Source: Polyangium jinanense (GTDB lineage Bacteria; Myxococcota; Polyangia; Polyangiales; Polyangiaceae). Taken from it: a DNA stretch of 64,000 bases. Under the pieces are notes generated by a model. It was not told the DNA's origin. It made no database searches and was given only the letters and a program-made list of their open reading frames with translations. This document shows, one piece after another, positions 33,162 to 42,172 of this stretch. Positions within the stretch are counted from its first letter, which is position 1; the number at the start of each line of letters is the position of its first letter. The DNA lies in assembly GCF_028435365.1 (NCBI RefSeq), contig NZ_JAGTJJ010000001.1, positions 620,001 to 684,000 of the forward strand. Reading direction: 5' to 3'. A program made the position numbers and the translations under genes.

Positions 33162-33737
33162 ATGTACACGAACGCGGGGACTTTGTCGTTCGACCTCGCC
33201 GAAGGGCTCGTGCGGCTCGGCGGAGAGGCGCGTCTCGTCGTGCCCGCCTCCGCACTCATGGCGCTCTGGGGCGGCGCGAGCCCCGCCGCGCGGCGCGTCT
33301 TCGGCCGCGCCCTCGGCGAGTCGATCGGTCGCGCCGCCGCCAAACGCCTCGCCCCCGAAGGCGCAGACCTGACGAGCACAATGCTCGACGCGAGCCCCGA
33401 AGCCGCGCTCTCCGAGCTCGCCGCCGCATGGGCGCTCGCGGGGCTCGGCGCGCTCGACCTCGAGCGATGGGGCCGCGCGCTCGTGTTCGTCGTGGGGGGA
33501 TCGCCGCTCGGCGCGGACGGCGACGAGCTCTGCGAGATCGCGCTCGAAGGCGCGCTGTCCATGGCGAGCGGCAAGAGCGCCCGGGTCGTGCGGATCGAGC
33601 GCATCGAGGCGCGCGCGCGGTTTTTCGTGAGCAACGCCGGCGCGACGGCGAGGATGCGCGCGGAGCTCGCGCAAGGCACGGTATGGGCCGAGGTGCTCGC
33701 CGAGCTCGACGGGCCCTCCTCCCGAGGTGACGCTTGA
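33162..33737 (+). CDS. hypothetical alpha/beta protein
   Basis: 191 residues, no signal. Composition and pattern (GLVRLGGEARLVVPASALMALWGGAS, ALVFVVGGSPLG, LCEIALEGALSM-ASGK, IEARARFFVSNAGATARM) recall the small V4R-like or ligand-binding proteins, but no firm family. Overlaps the next gene by four bases (TTGA). Confidence 0.55.
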   Translation: MYTNAGTLSFDLAEGLVRLGGEARLVVPASALMALWGGASPAARRVFGRALGESIGRAAAKRLAPEGADLTSTMLDASPEAALSELAAAWALAGLGALDLERWGRALVFVVGGSPLGADGDELCEIALEGALSMASGKSARVVRIERIEARARFFVSNAGATARMRAELAQGTVWAEVLAELDGPSSRGDA

Positions 33738-34261
33738 GCGACGACGACGACCAGGACTGGCCCGGCTCGCCGGATACGAAGGTTTCGAAGTCCACGCCGG
33801 ACCTCGTGCCGCCCGCTTCGTCGCGACAACCGCGCTCGCTCAAGGACGAGCTGCCGCTCGACGACGCCTTGCCCGGCATCCTCGATCCCGATGCCGAGCC
33901 GCTGCCCGAGTCCGAGGAGCGCCCCCCGGCCTCGCGCAAGGTCGCGAGCGTGCGCGTGCCCGATGCGCGCGGCGACGAGCGCGTCGACGACTACTCGACC
34001 TGGGAGATCGACGGGCTCACGGCCGAGCCTCCGCCCACGCGCAAGGCCGGCTGGCTCGGCGTGGAGCGAAAGACGCCGGTCGAGGGCACACGCGTGCGCA
34101 TCGAGCAGAACGCAGCCGCGGGGCCGAACGTCGTGCGGCGCGTGCTGCCTGAGGACGAGCTCGTCGCGCTCGGCTCTCCTGCACGCGCCCACCGTCCCGC
34201 GACGTTCGGCGAGCTGCTCGATGCAACGCTGTCTCTGGGTGACGAGGACGAAAGGGAGTGA
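33734..34261 (+). CDS. acidic, probably disordered protein
   Basis: 175 residues from a TTG that overlaps the previous stop; no ATG or GTG is available. It is rich in Asp, Pro, Ser and Arg (SDDDDQDWPGSPDT, PESEERPPASRK) with a short ordered end (TFGELLDATLSLGDEDERE). The reading frame keeps coding-type codon use. Translational coupling to the upstream gene is likely; function unknown. Confidence 0.5.
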   Translation: MSDDDDQDWPGSPDTKVSKSTPDLVPPASSRQPRSLKDELPLDDALPGILDPDAEPLPESEERPPASRKVASVRVPDARGDERVDDYSTWEIDGLTAEPPPTRKAGWLGVERKTPVEGTRVRIEQNAAAGPNVVRRVLPEDELVALGSPARAHRPATFGELLDATLSLGDEDERE

Positions 34262-34274
34262 GTCCCTCACCCCC

Positions 34275-34298
34275 AACCCCTCTCCCTCCGGGAGAGGG
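34275..34298. repeat. short intergenic hairpin
   Basis: Around 34275-34298 a CCCTCTCCC...GGGAGAGGG stem, common in bacterial intergenic regions, lies between converging genes and may end transcripts. Confidence 0.35.
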
Positions 34299-34301
34299 CG
34301 A

Positions 34302-35279
34302 TCAGCCCTTCTTCGGCGGCTGCTGCGGCGACATGGTCCGCGCCATGAACGAGTAGACGTCCATCTTGTCGCGCGGCGCCTGCCCCTTCTCGGTGAGCTT
34401 CTGCGCGATGTCGTCGACGAGCGCGCGCATGCGCTCGTACGCGGCCGCGCTCGGCGCGCGCTCGTACTTGAGCGGGAAGCTCATCATCGCCGCCTGCTTC
34501 TCGTAGAACGACGGTTTTACGAACACGTGCTCCTCCGGGTTCATGAGCGCCGAGAGCACCGTGGCGAGCGGCCACGTCGCGAGCTTCGCCTTCCCGAGGA
34601 CCGCGACGAGCCGATCGAAGCGCGCGTCGTACGCGTCGGATCCATGCAGCAGATCACGCACGGCCTCGGCGACGGCACGGTCGTGCTCGGCCGCCATCTT
34701 GCTGAACGGGATGATGTCGCCGAGCGGGTGCAAGAGGCCCGTCGCCGCCTTGTGAATCGTGCGAACGTTGGCCACGATCTCCGCGAACGCGCCGGCCTGG
34801 ATCTGCTTGTCGAGCACGTCGCGCGAGAGGAGATCACGCGCCGTGGCCATCGCGATCGCGCGCGTGGCCTTGGCCTTCTTCGCCGTCGGGTTCGGGTCCT
34901 CGACGCCGCGCTCCTCCTTGGCGAAACGCGCGCTCGAGAAGCCGCCCGGGAAGATCTCGAGGAAAAGCGCGAACTGCGCGTCGAAGTTCGGCAGGACGGG
35001 CGCGACGGCCTTCTGCTTGGGCTTGCCCGACGGCGACCTCTGATCCTTGAGCCCGCGGACCTTCTTCTCGAGGGCGCGCGCCTCCGCGGCGCCGAGCGTG
35101 ACCGGCTCGAGCTTCGACCAGAAGGCCTTGGCGATCGAGTGGCTCATGCCATCCTCGAAATCGTAAAAGCGCTTGTCGTCGCGTTCTTCCGAGAGATACC
35201 CGAGGCCCCACTCGGGACAGCCCGGGTGCTTGACGATCATCGGCGCGACGGCGGAGGCAGGGGGGACGTTCACGGTCAT
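34302..35279 (-). CDS. protein with DUF3553-like N-terminus
   Basis: 325 residues from ATG 35279. The first 60 residues (VKHPGCPEWGLGYLSEERDDKR and FYDFEDGMSH) match the pattern of DUF3553 (hxxxP.WGxGxV...F...G), a small SH3-like module also found in UvrD-type helicases. The remainder is helical with a basic linker. No enzyme motif. It follows the LON-domain gene by 49 bases on the same strand and may be cotranscribed. Confidence 0.55.
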   Translation of the reverse strand: MTVNVPPASAVAPMIVKHPGCPEWGLGYLSEERDDKRFYDFEDGMSHSIAKAFWSKLEPVTLGAAEARALEKKVRGLKDQRSPSGKPKQKAVAPVLPNFDAQFALFLEIFPGGFSSARFAKEERGVEDPNPTAKKAKATRAIAMATARDLLSRDVLDKQIQAGAFAEIVANVRTIHKAATGLLHPLGDIIPFSKMAAEHDRAVAEAVRDLLHGSDAYDARFDRLVAVLGKAKLATWPLATVLSALMNPEEHVFVKPSFYEKQAAMMSFPLKYERAPSAAAYERMRALVDDIAQKLTEKGQAPRDKMDVYSFMARTMSPQQPPKKG

Positions 35280-35328
35280 GGGCGGCCAGAGTAGCCCATG
35301 GGGAGCGCGGCGCACGCGCCGTCCGCGC

Positions 35329-35982
35329 TCAATTCAGCTCGCGCCCGCCCGGCGCGAGCGTGTGCCTCTGCATCGCGAGGACCTCAGCTACGCGGCGAAC
35401 ACGCGCACGCGGCGAGATTGTCTCGAGGATCGCTTGACGCTCACGCGCGTCGAGCACGAGATGGTGGGCGCAGAGATCGGCGAGCAAAGCCGGCTTCGCA
35501 TCGCGCGGCAAGCGAAACTCGAAGCCGCGATCCCGCTCCCGTACGAACTGCGCGAACGACGTCGCGGTCGATACCAATGCCGATAGCTCGCTCTGCGTGA
35601 TTTCTTCGTCCGGCGGAACGAGCACCTCCGCAGCCGCGCGCCGGTACGGCGGCTCGAACGGAAGCTCCGACAGACGCACCCGCACGCGGCCTCGGAGGAG
35701 GATGTTGTATCGACCGCCCGGAAGCTCGGTGTGGTCGAGGATCGTCCCGAGCCCAGCGACCTCGGCAATCTCGGGATGCCCGTGCGCGTCCACGGGGCGC
35801 TCGTTCGTGATCATGACGATCGCCATCGAGCGGTGCGTCTTCAGCACGTCGGCCACCATGGCGCGGTACCGCGGCTCGAAGATGTGCAGCGGCAGGAGCG
35901 CGCCCGGAAAGAGCACCGTGTTCGGCAGCGGGAAGAGGGGCAGCGCCGGGAGCGCCTCCAGCAGATCCGAAAGGGTGTTCAT
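35329..35982 (-). CDS. LON-domain protein
   Basis: 217 residues from ATG 35982. Matches the N-terminal substrate-binding domain of Lon protease: LPALPLFPLPNTVLFPGALLPLHIFEPRYRAMVADVL, then GLGTILDHTELPGGRYNILLRGRVRVRL, with the C-terminal helical part up to ETISPRARV. No ATPase or protease domain is present. Such stand-alone proteins are widespread; role unclear. It lies downstream of folE (gap of 61 bases) on the same strand. Confidence 0.85.
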   Translation of the reverse strand: MNTLSDLLEALPALPLFPLPNTVLFPGALLPLHIFEPRYRAMVADVLKTHRSMAIVMITNERPVDAHGHPEIAEVAGLGTILDHTELPGGRYNILLRGRVRVRLSELPFEPPYRRAAAEVLVPPDEEITQSELSALVSTATSFAQFVRERDRGFEFRLPRDAKPALLADLCAHHLVLDARERQAILETISPRARVRRVAEVLAMQRHTLAPGGRELN

Positions 35983-36043
35983 CGAACGAACGTAGCACGC
36001 ACCACAGGCAGGGCGTACGAGGACGACCCCGAACGGACGAGCG

Positions 36044-36607
36044 TCAGCGGCCGAGCGCAGCGAGCGCGAGCGCGCGGCCGTCGCTCGTGGCGAACGATCC
36101 ACCGAACGACAGGGTCTCCACGATCGCCCCGGTTTTCCGCTCGCCCCGCGAGACGAGGCAGGTGTGCGTGAGCGCGAGCTTGCAGAGCGCGCCCTTTGCT
36201 TCGAGCTCGCGGCCGATGAGGTCGACCACCGTGGCGCCGATCTGCTCCTGCAGCGTCAGCCTGCGCGCCACGACGTCGACGACGCGCGCGAGCGTGCCGA
36301 TGCCCGCGACACGCGCGCCCGGCTGATACGCGACGATCGCCGAGCCAAACGCGGGCAAGAGGTGATGCGGGCAGATCGTCGTGACCGCGAGCTCACGCAC
36401 GACGACGATGCCCGTGCCCGTGTCGGTCACGCCGAGCGAGCCTTCACGCAGGACGGCGGCGGCGTCGATCGACTCGCCTTCGAGCAGGTCGTCGGCCCAT
36501 GCATCGGCCACGCGCTCGCCCGTGCCCTCGAGCTCGCCCACGGGCTCGTGCCCGAGGGCGCGCAAAAAATCCTCCACGGCCCGCGCGGCTGCTCTGCGAT
36601 CGATCAT
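36044..36607 (-). CDS. folE: GTP cyclohydrolase I
   Basis: 187 residues. Converts GTP to dihydroneopterin triphosphate, first step of folate/pterin synthesis. The zinc and active site block TTICPHHLLPAFGSAIVAYQP (Cys and His ligands) and the GTP site TLARVVDVVARRLTLQEQIG are clear, with the second Cys in LTHTCLVSRGERK. The match to the canonical family is imperfect (TTICPHH, normally xSxCEHH), so it may be a variant FolE-like enzyme, but zinc ligands are kept. It is the third gene of the merR-DUF2203-folE operon, five bases after the DUF2203 stop. Confidence 0.9.
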   Translation of the reverse strand: MIDRRAAARAVEDFLRALGHEPVGELEGTGERVADAWADDLLEGESIDAAAVLREGSLGVTDTGTGIVVVRELAVTTICPHHLLPAFGSAIVAYQPGARVAGIGTLARVVDVVARRLTLQEQIGATVVDLIGRELEAKGALCKLALTHTCLVSRGERKTGAIVETLSFGGSFATSDGRALALAALGR

Positions 36608-36612
36608 GATGG

Positions 36613-37041
36613 TCAGTTATACAGCGGCTTCGAAGGGATCCCGATGGGCTTGCGCCCCGAAAACCCCTGATCGAGCTCGTGCCAGTGCTCGACGGCACGC
36701 TCGCCGTACCGCCAGCAGAGCCAGACGTCGCGGCCCTCGATCTGCCCGAGGAAATCGCAAAGGCCGATGCGCGGATCCTTCACCGTCACGCCGAGCTCCT
36801 CGATGGCGCGAAAGCCGTCTTCGTAGACCAGAAGCTCCGCGCGGAGGGCTCGCTCCTCGGCGTCGAGCGTCTCTTCGCCCTCGATCATCACGAGCAGGCG
36901 GCCGCCCTGGCCTCGCGCACGCATCGCGCGCAGGCGCTGGTCGATGTCGAACGCGCGGCGCATCTGCTCGCCGACGAGCAAGGACAGCCGCGGCACGAGC
37001 GCGTTCGCTTCCGCGGGCGTCCAGATCCGCCGGACGCTCAA
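36613..37041 (-). CDS. DUF2203-family protein
   Basis: 142 residues from a TTG that overlaps the merR stop (TTGA). The pattern is that of DUF2203: RIWTPAEANALVPRLSLLV, then EDGFRAIEELGVTVKDPRIGLCDFLGQIEGRDVWLCWRYGE and HWHELDQGF. Function unknown. The operon merR-this-folE suggests regulation by the MerR protein. Confidence 0.75.
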   Translation of the reverse strand: MSVRRIWTPAEANALVPRLSLLVGEQMRRAFDIDQRLRAMRARGQGGRLLVMIEGEETLDAEERALRAELLVYEDGFRAIEELGVTVKDPRIGLCDFLGQIEGRDVWLCWRYGERAVEHWHELDQGFSGRKPIGIPSKPLYN

Positions 37042-37664
37042 GGGGACTCTTTCTCGCCCTCGGCCCCGCCCGGCGGCGCCAGCACCTTGCGCGCCTGATC
37101 GTGGTTGCACGGGTTGATCGACCAGAGCACGCGCACGCTCCGCGGCAAGACCGGGTGCGACGTCATCACGGTGCACGTCTCGCAGGCCGTCGGGAACGCC
37201 TTCTCGTCCTCGCACTTCATGCAAGGCTCGACGATCTTCGTGGTCTCCTCGAGGTCGTCGCGCAGGCGGTTCAGGACCGCGAGCTTTTCCTTCAGCTCGT
37301 CGATGCGCGCGGCGAGGACCTTCGTGGCCTGCTGCGCGGCCGCCGACCCCGACGACGCCGTCTTCTTCACGTCGAGGATGGCCTTGATGTCGTCGAGCGA
37401 CAGGCCGGCCATGCGCATGTCCGTCACGAGCATCAGCCGATCGAGCTCGGAGCGCTCGAAGAGCCGATGCCCGCCGTCGGTGCGCCGGGCGGGCCGCAAG
37501 ATGCCTTCTTCCTCATAGAAACGCACCGTTCGCAGCGTGCTGTTCGACAGCCGCGCCATCTCACCGGTGGTCAAAAGCTGCGTTTCGCGCGGGCGGTCCG
37601 TCTCCGCAGGGGCACCCGCCACGGCGGGCGAATCGGTGCGCGGAGCAGGGGCATGAGGATCCAC
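37038..37664 (-). CDS. MerR-family transcriptional regulator
   Basis: 208 residues from GTG 37664. The N-terminal 30 residues are Pro/Ala rich. The MerR helix-turn-helix is LLTTGEMARLSNSTLRTVRFYEEEGILRPARRTDGGHRLF, followed by the dimerisation helix ELDRLMLVTDMRMAGLSLDDIKAIL. The C-terminal region has a Cys cluster CMKCEDEKAFPTACETC, which could bind metal or an Fe-S cluster, as in SoxR-like or other metal-responsive members. A palindrome at 37684-37695 in the promoter spacer is the likely operator (autoregulation). Confidence 0.9.
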   Translation of the reverse strand: MDPHAPAPRTDSPAVAGAPAETDRPRETQLLTTGEMARLSNSTLRTVRFYEEEGILRPARRTDGGHRLFERSELDRLMLVTDMRMAGLSLDDIKAILDVKKTASSGSAAAQQATKVLAARIDELKEKLAVLNRLRDDLEETTKIVEPCMKCEDEKAFPTACETCTVMTSHPVLPRSVRVLWSINPCNHDQARKVLAPPGGAEGEKESP

Positions 37665-37672
37665 GGGTTTCG

Positions 37673-37700
37673 AGGGTACATGAGGTTACGTAACCGGCAA
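37673..37700 (-). promoter_or_regulatory. MerR-type promoter with palindromic operator in spacer
   Basis: On the minus strand TTGCCG (37700-37695) is followed after 16 bases by TACCCT (37678-37673). The spacer contains most of a perfect palindrome GGTTACGTAACC (37684-37695), whose first base overlaps the -35. Location inside the promoter spacer is the classical MerR layout. The start codon at 37664 follows about 10 bases later, so the leader is very short. Confidence 0.65.
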
Positions 37701-37875
37701 GGGGACTCGCCGCGTGGCCTTGCGTGTTTAGGTCCGCACATGCGGCGTTGTCGTTTCCCTCCGCGTTCGCGCGCGCCCGCTATGAACGACGGTTCTCACC
37801 CCGCGCGGCAAAGCACGAAACTCCGCATCGTCGCTTGAATTCGGCGGAGGCACGTCGCTTGCTCACGGGCTGGGC

Positions 37876-39966
37876 ATGCACTTGCGCTTGCTCCCTCTCA
37901 CGAGCCTCGCCGCGATCACGACCCTCGCCATGACCCAGCCCGCCGACGCGGCCGGCGCCTGGCTCCCGAGTGGAGAGGCCACGCCGATCGAGCAGCGCGT
38001 GGCCGTCGCCGTCGGCCCCACGCGCGTGGCGCTCTGGACGAGCCTCCGCGCATCGGCCGACAGCGGACCGTTCGGGATCATCGTGCCCGTCGCACCGGGC
38101 GCCGCGCTCGATCACAGCTCCGACGCGTGGCTCGAGGCCCTCAACGCCGCCACCGCGCCGCGCATCTTCCCGCCGACGGGCGTGACCCCGACGTGCCCCG
38201 GCGAAGACCCTTCGGGCGGATCGGATCCGTTCCACGTGACCGACGATCTCGGCGCGGTCGAGAGCCTCGCGCCCGTCGAATCGGTCCTCTTGCCGGACAC
38301 GGCCGCGGTCCTCGCGTGGGCGAACCTGCATGGCTTCGACATCTCGCCCGACGTCGCCACCGCGCTCGACGACATGGCCGGAAAACGCTTCTTCGCCGAG
38401 CGCTTCAACGCGCCGAGCGCGCCGTTCGTCACGTCCACCTTGCGCGTCGTATCGGAGGCGGCAGACCCCGTGCTCCCGCTCGCCCTCACGCGCGCCGGCG
38501 CCGCGGATCTACGCGTGACAGCGTGGCTGCTCGGCAAGGGAAGGGCCGCTCTTTCGGGCAGCAAGCCGATCACGCTCACGACGAACGCTCTCTCCTGGGA
38601 GGCGGGCAACGACGCGTCGAACTACGCGGAGCTGCGCGAGCAGGAGCTCCTCGCCTGGGGCAAGAGCGCGGTGTTGATCGAGGCGGCGAGCCACGACGCG
38701 CTCGTGCGCAACGTGCCGATCGCAAACGGCACGGGCTCCGTCACGGGCGTGGTGACGAGTTTCTTCCAGCGCGCCGCGACGTACGGCGACGGCAACCCGA
38801 GCACGTCGGCTTGCATCACGACGGCCGCCATCGCGCTCGACGAATCTTATCCGGTGGCCGAGACGTGTCCGCGCGCCGGACTCGGCATCGTGGATGGTGG
38901 CCCCGCGTGTGTGGAGTCGCCCGCGGGTGCGGAGATCGATCCCGCGAAGCTGCGTTGCGGCGGCATCACGGACGATCTCGCCGTCGCGCTTTCCGGCATG
39001 GTCCCGAAGGACGCGGTGCTCACGCGCGCGACGCTGTTCATCGCGAAAAACGCGGCCGGCAGCACGTGGCCTGTGACGTTCGAGGCCGCGGCTTCGGACG
39101 TGGATCCCTTGCTCACTGCGACGAGCCTCGATCTCGCCTCCTGCAACAACAGCAGCAGCAGCACGACGGGCAGCGGCAGCAGCAGTTCGGGAGGGAACAA
39201 TAGCTCGGGCGGGCAAGGTGCATCGAACGGCGTCGGCGTCGGCGGATCGGCCGGTTGGTACGACGACGACTACGACAGCGACGTCGCATGCTCCTGCGTG
39301 GGCACCGCGGATCCGGTGGTCCCCGACGACACGGGCAGCGGCGGCGATGACTACTACTACGACGACTCGTCCAGCGAGGACTGCAGCGGCGACACGACCG
39401 AGGACGATTACTACGACGACTCGTCCAGCGAGGACTGCAGCGGCGACACGACCGAGGACGATTATTACTACGACGACTCGTCCAGCGAGGACTGCAGCGG
39501 CGACACGTCCGAGGACGACTACTACGACGACTCGTCCAGCGAGGACTGCAGTGGCGACACGTCCGAGGACGACTCCTACGACGACTCCTACGACGACTCG
39601 TCCAGCGAGGGCTGCAGCGGCGACACCGACGACGACAGCGACAGCAGCGACAGCAGCGACTCGGACTGCAGCGGCGACACCGACGACGACAGCGACAGCA
39701 GCGACGACTGGGGCGACTGGGAAGAGGCGCGCAAGTCGAGCAGCGCAGCTCGACGCGTCGCGACGATCGACGTGTCCCACCGCGACGACGCGTCGTCGGT
39801 CGTGCGTCACGCGCCGGCGAAAAAGATGCGCAAGCGTGGGCCGAAGGCGTCCGTCATCACGCTGGGCTTGCTCGCCATCCTCGCGCCGCTTCGTCGCCTG
39901 GCGCGGCCCGATCGTTCACGGCGCAGCGCCAAGGACAAACCCCGGCGCGAACGTTCGTCGACTTGA
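37876..39966 (+). CDS. DUF2330 exported protein with Cys-acidic repeats and C-terminal anchor
   Basis: 696 residues. Signal peptide (cleavage near ADA). A DUF2330 domain covers roughly residues 25-420 (GAWLPSGEATPIEQRVAVAVGP, RFFAERFNAPSAPF-type blocks). Then a Ser/Gly linker, and six tandem repeats of about 18 residues of the form YYDDSSSEDCSGDTTEDD (39352-39690), each with one Cys and very acidic. After a basic stretch the C-terminus has one hydrophobic helix (ASVITLGLLAILAPL) and an Arg-rich tail, a layout similar to surface-sorting tags such as MYXO-CTERM, here with several Cys. Likely cell-surface protein; role unknown. Confidence 0.7.
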   Translation: MHLRLLPLTSLAAITTLAMTQPADAAGAWLPSGEATPIEQRVAVAVGPTRVALWTSLRASADSGPFGIIVPVAPGAALDHSSDAWLEALNAATAPRIFPPTGVTPTCPGEDPSGGSDPFHVTDDLGAVESLAPVESVLLPDTAAVLAWANLHGFDISPDVATALDDMAGKRFFAERFNAPSAPFVTSTLRVVSEAADPVLPLALTRAGAADLRVTAWLLGKGRAALSGSKPITLTTNALSWEAGNDASNYAELREQELLAWGKSAVLIEAASHDALVRNVPIANGTGSVTGVVTSFFQRAATYGDGNPSTSACITTAAIALDESYPVAETCPRAGLGIVDGGPACVESPAGAEIDPAKLRCGGITDDLAVALSGMVPKDAVLTRATLFIAKNAAGSTWPVTFEAAASDVDPLLTATSLDLASCNNSSSSTTGSGSSSSGGNNSSGGQGASNGVGVGGSAGWYDDDYDSDVACSCVGTADPVVPDDTGSGGDDYYYDDSSSEDCSGDTTEDDYYDDSSSEDCSGDTTEDDYYYDDSSSEDCSGDTSEDDYYDDSSSEDCSGDTSEDDSYDDSYDDSSSEGCSGDTDDDSDSSDSSDSDCSGDTDDDSDSSDDWGDWEEARKSSSAARRVATIDVSHRDDASSVVRHAPAKKMRKRGPKASVITLGLLAILAPLRRLARPDRSRRSAKDKPRRERSST
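39352..39690 (+). repeat. tandem coding repeats (54-57 bp) with conserved Cys codon
   Basis: Six units, four well conserved (YDDSSSEDCSGDT) and two decayed (SDSSDSSDSDCSGDTDDD). In-frame, no frameshift. Length variation of this region between strains is likely. Confidence 0.85.
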
Positions 39967-40005
39967 GCAGGCGGCCTTGGTGCGTCGGCCTTTGCGCGCC
40001 GTTCT

Positions 40006-40046
40006 GCATGCCCGCTTCCGAGGCTGTCCGGGGCGAGCGGGCATGC
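40006..40046. repeat. inverted repeat in the gap between genes
   Basis: GCATGCCCGCT (40006-40016) and AGCGGGCATGC (40036-40046), a perfect 11-base stem with a 19-base loop. The 321-base gap 39967-40287 has no other clear feature. It could be a terminator-like stem (no T-run) or a regulator site. Confidence 0.45.
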
Positions 40047-40287
40047 GCCAAGGCACCGTTGGCTTGGCAGGAAAACGTCGGGCGATCCCCCGATGGGCCG
40101 TGTTGCCGTCTGGGCCGGCATGGTAGGATACGAGAACCATGCATCGCGCCGGGCGCCAGACTCGCGAGGCGGTACAGCGTCAACGCGGCACGGGCGAAGA
40201 TCGCCCACACGCCCCACGAGTCACGAGATCCGATATGATCGATCGGCTCGGGATGCATGAACCCGCTCAACGAAGGATGGCGCCCGC

Positions 40288-40512
40288 GTGGACTCCCTGT
40301 TCGATCAAGTAGTCCAGCGTAGCGGCCTTTCGCCGGTATTCGCGAAGGGCACGATCCAGCGGGCGTTCGCGCGAATCGGCGTCGATGCCGCAAAGATGAA
40401 GCGCGACGATCTCGAGCGTGCGCTCCCCACGCTCCAGGCCGCGCTGGGCGTGTTCCTGCCACCGCAGGAGCTCAAGGAGCGCATCACGGACATCGGCAGG
40501 CTCTGCCGCTGA
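40288..40512 (+). CDS. small helical protein ahead of the Mo-linked operon
   Basis: 74 residues from GTG 40288. All-helical (FAKGTIQRAFARIGVDAAKMKRDDLERALPTLQAALGVFLPPQ). It resembles a small domain that appears in many myxobacterial regulators, but no function is known. It precedes the NuoEF-type fusion by 21 bases, so it probably belongs to its operon. Delta-subunit (FdsD) role was considered but there is no convincing similarity. Confidence 0.5.
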   Translation: MDSLFDQVVQRSGLSPVFAKGTIQRAFARIGVDAAKMKRDDLERALPTLQAALGVFLPPQELKERITDIGRLCR

Positions 40513-40533
40513 TCGCGGAGCAGGGGGGCGCAC

Positions 40534-42165
40534 GTGGGCGCCATCATCGACGCGCTAACCGACCTACAGCACGAGCACGGCTGGCTCGACGACGAGCGCC
40601 TCGCCGCGCTCGCACAGAAGCTCGGCGTTCCGCTCTACCGGCTCGAAGGGCTCGTCTCGTTTTACCCGCACTTCCGCCGAAAACCTCCGCCGCGCGTGGA
40701 GGTCGCGCTCTGCCGCGACGTGACGTGCAGGCTCGCCGGCGGCCGCGATTTTTTGGCGCGGGCGCGGCAGGTGGTCAGCGGCGATCCCTCGGTGGAAGTG
40801 CGCGAGGTGAGCTGCCTCGGCCGATGTGATCGAGCGCCGGCCGCCGCGCTGAACGAGCGACCGGTGTACGCCGGGGACCTCGACGCCTTCGCCATAGCCG
40901 TCCGCTGGGCCGACGAGCCGCGGCCCGAACGAGCACCCTCCCCGCCGTCGCGACGCTGGGCGAGTGATCCGTACGAGGACCAAGCATCCCGCTACGGCGT
41001 GCTCGCTTCGCTCCGCGGGGATGCGCTCGCGGGCGACCGCGTCCAGGCGACGCTCGAAACGAGCGGGCTGCGTGGCATGGGCGGCGCGGGGTTCCCCACG
41101 GGGCTCAAGTGGAAGCTCGTCCGCAAGGAGACGGCACGCCCGAAGTACGTCGTGTGCAACGCGGACGAGAGCGAGCCGGGCACGTTCAAGGACCGCGTGA
41201 TCCTCGACGAGCTGCCGCACCTCGTGATCGAGGGCATGGCCATCGCGGCGCTCGTCGTCGGGGCCTCCGAAGGGATCGTGTTCATCCGCCACGAGTACGG
41301 TCCCGAGCGAGACAACCTCGCTCGCGCGATCGAGGAAGCACGGCAGCGCGGCGCGCTCGGTCCCGACGCGCTCGGACCAGGTTTGCCCTTCGACGTGCGG
41401 ATTGCCGTCTCACCGGGCGGATACATCCTCGGCGAGGAGACGGCGCTGCTCGAGTGCCTCGAAGACAACCGCGGCGAGCCGCGGAACAAGCCGCCGTTCC
41501 CCGGTCAGAAGGGGCTCTTCGGTCGGCCCACGCTGATCAACAACGTCGAGACGCTCTCGTACGTCCCGCTCATCGTGAAAGAGGGCGCCGAGGCGTGGAA
41601 GGCGCGCGGCGTGCGGGGCTCGGGTGGGCTCAAGTTCATCGCGCTCTCGGGTGACGTCGCAAAGCCAGGCGTCTATCAGGTGCCCATGGGCACGACGATC
41701 GGCGAGCTTATCGCGATGGCCGGCGGCACGAAGGACGGAAAGCCCATCCTCGCGATCGCGCCCGGCGGCGCCTCGTCGAACTTTTTGCGCGCGGATGCCG
41801 TGGACGCGCCGCTCGACTTCGACGCGCTCCAGAAGCGCGGATCGATGCTCGGATCGGGCGCGGTGCTCGTGGTGTGCGAAGGCGCGGACATCGTGGATCT
41901 CGTCACGAACGTCGTGGCGTTCTTCCGCAACGAGTCGTGCGGCAAGTGCGTGCCGTGCCGCGTGGGCACGGAGAAGGCCGTCGCGATCCTCGAAGAAGCC
42001 GTGCTCGGACGCGGGAAGAAGCGTCACCTCGTGGTGCTGTCCGAGCTTGCCGAGACGCTCGCCGACACCTCGATCTGCGGCCTCGGTCAGGTCGCGATCG
42101 CGCCGTTCCTCTCCGTCCTGCGCGCCTTCGAGGACGACGTGCGCGCGCGCTTCCCGGAGGATTGA
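40534..42165 (+). CDS. NuoE-NuoF fusion, NAD-dependent formate dehydrogenase beta-type subunit
   Basis: 543 residues from GTG. Residues about 1-115 are NuoE-like with the 2Fe-2S cysteines CRDVTC and CLGRC. From about 140 on it is NuoF-like: LRGMGGAGFPTGLKWKLV (FMN site), ADESEPGTFKDR, GYILGEETAL, and NKPPFPGQKGLFGRPTLINNVET, and the 4Fe-4S site ESCGKCVPCRVGT (about residue 470) with CGLGQ further on. The E-F order and fusion fit FdsB/HoxF-type diaphorase, which transfers electrons between a catalytic partner and NAD. The downstream Moco genes argue for a formate dehydrogenase; no catalytic subunit is in the window. Confidence 0.85.
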   Translation: MGAIIDALTDLQHEHGWLDDERLAALAQKLGVPLYRLEGLVSFYPHFRRKPPPRVEVALCRDVTCRLAGGRDFLARARQVVSGDPSVEVREVSCLGRCDRAPAAALNERPVYAGDLDAFAIAVRWADEPRPERAPSPPSRRWASDPYEDQASRYGVLASLRGDALAGDRVQATLETSGLRGMGGAGFPTGLKWKLVRKETARPKYVVCNADESEPGTFKDRVILDELPHLVIEGMAIAALVVGASEGIVFIRHEYGPERDNLARAIEEARQRGALGPDALGPGLPFDVRIAVSPGGYILGEETALLECLEDNRGEPRNKPPFPGQKGLFGRPTLINNVETLSYVPLIVKEGAEAWKARGVRGSGGLKFIALSGDVAKPGVYQVPMGTTIGELIAMAGGTKDGKPILAIAPGGASSNFLRADAVDAPLDFDALQKRGSMLGSGAVLVVCEGADIVDLVTNVVAFFRNESCGKCVPCRVGTEKAVAILEEAVLGRGKKRHLVVLSELAETLADTSICGLGQVAIAPFLSVLRAFEDDVRARFPED

Positions 42166-42172
42166 TCGAGCC

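Noticed and set aside
39352..39690. Regular repeats resembling a CRISPR array
   Set aside because: Repeats are in frame inside a coding region and have no spacers of unique sequence.
40288..40512. Small gene as the formate dehydrogenase delta subunit
   Set aside because: Size fits, but sequence shows no FdsD similarity; kept as hypothetical.
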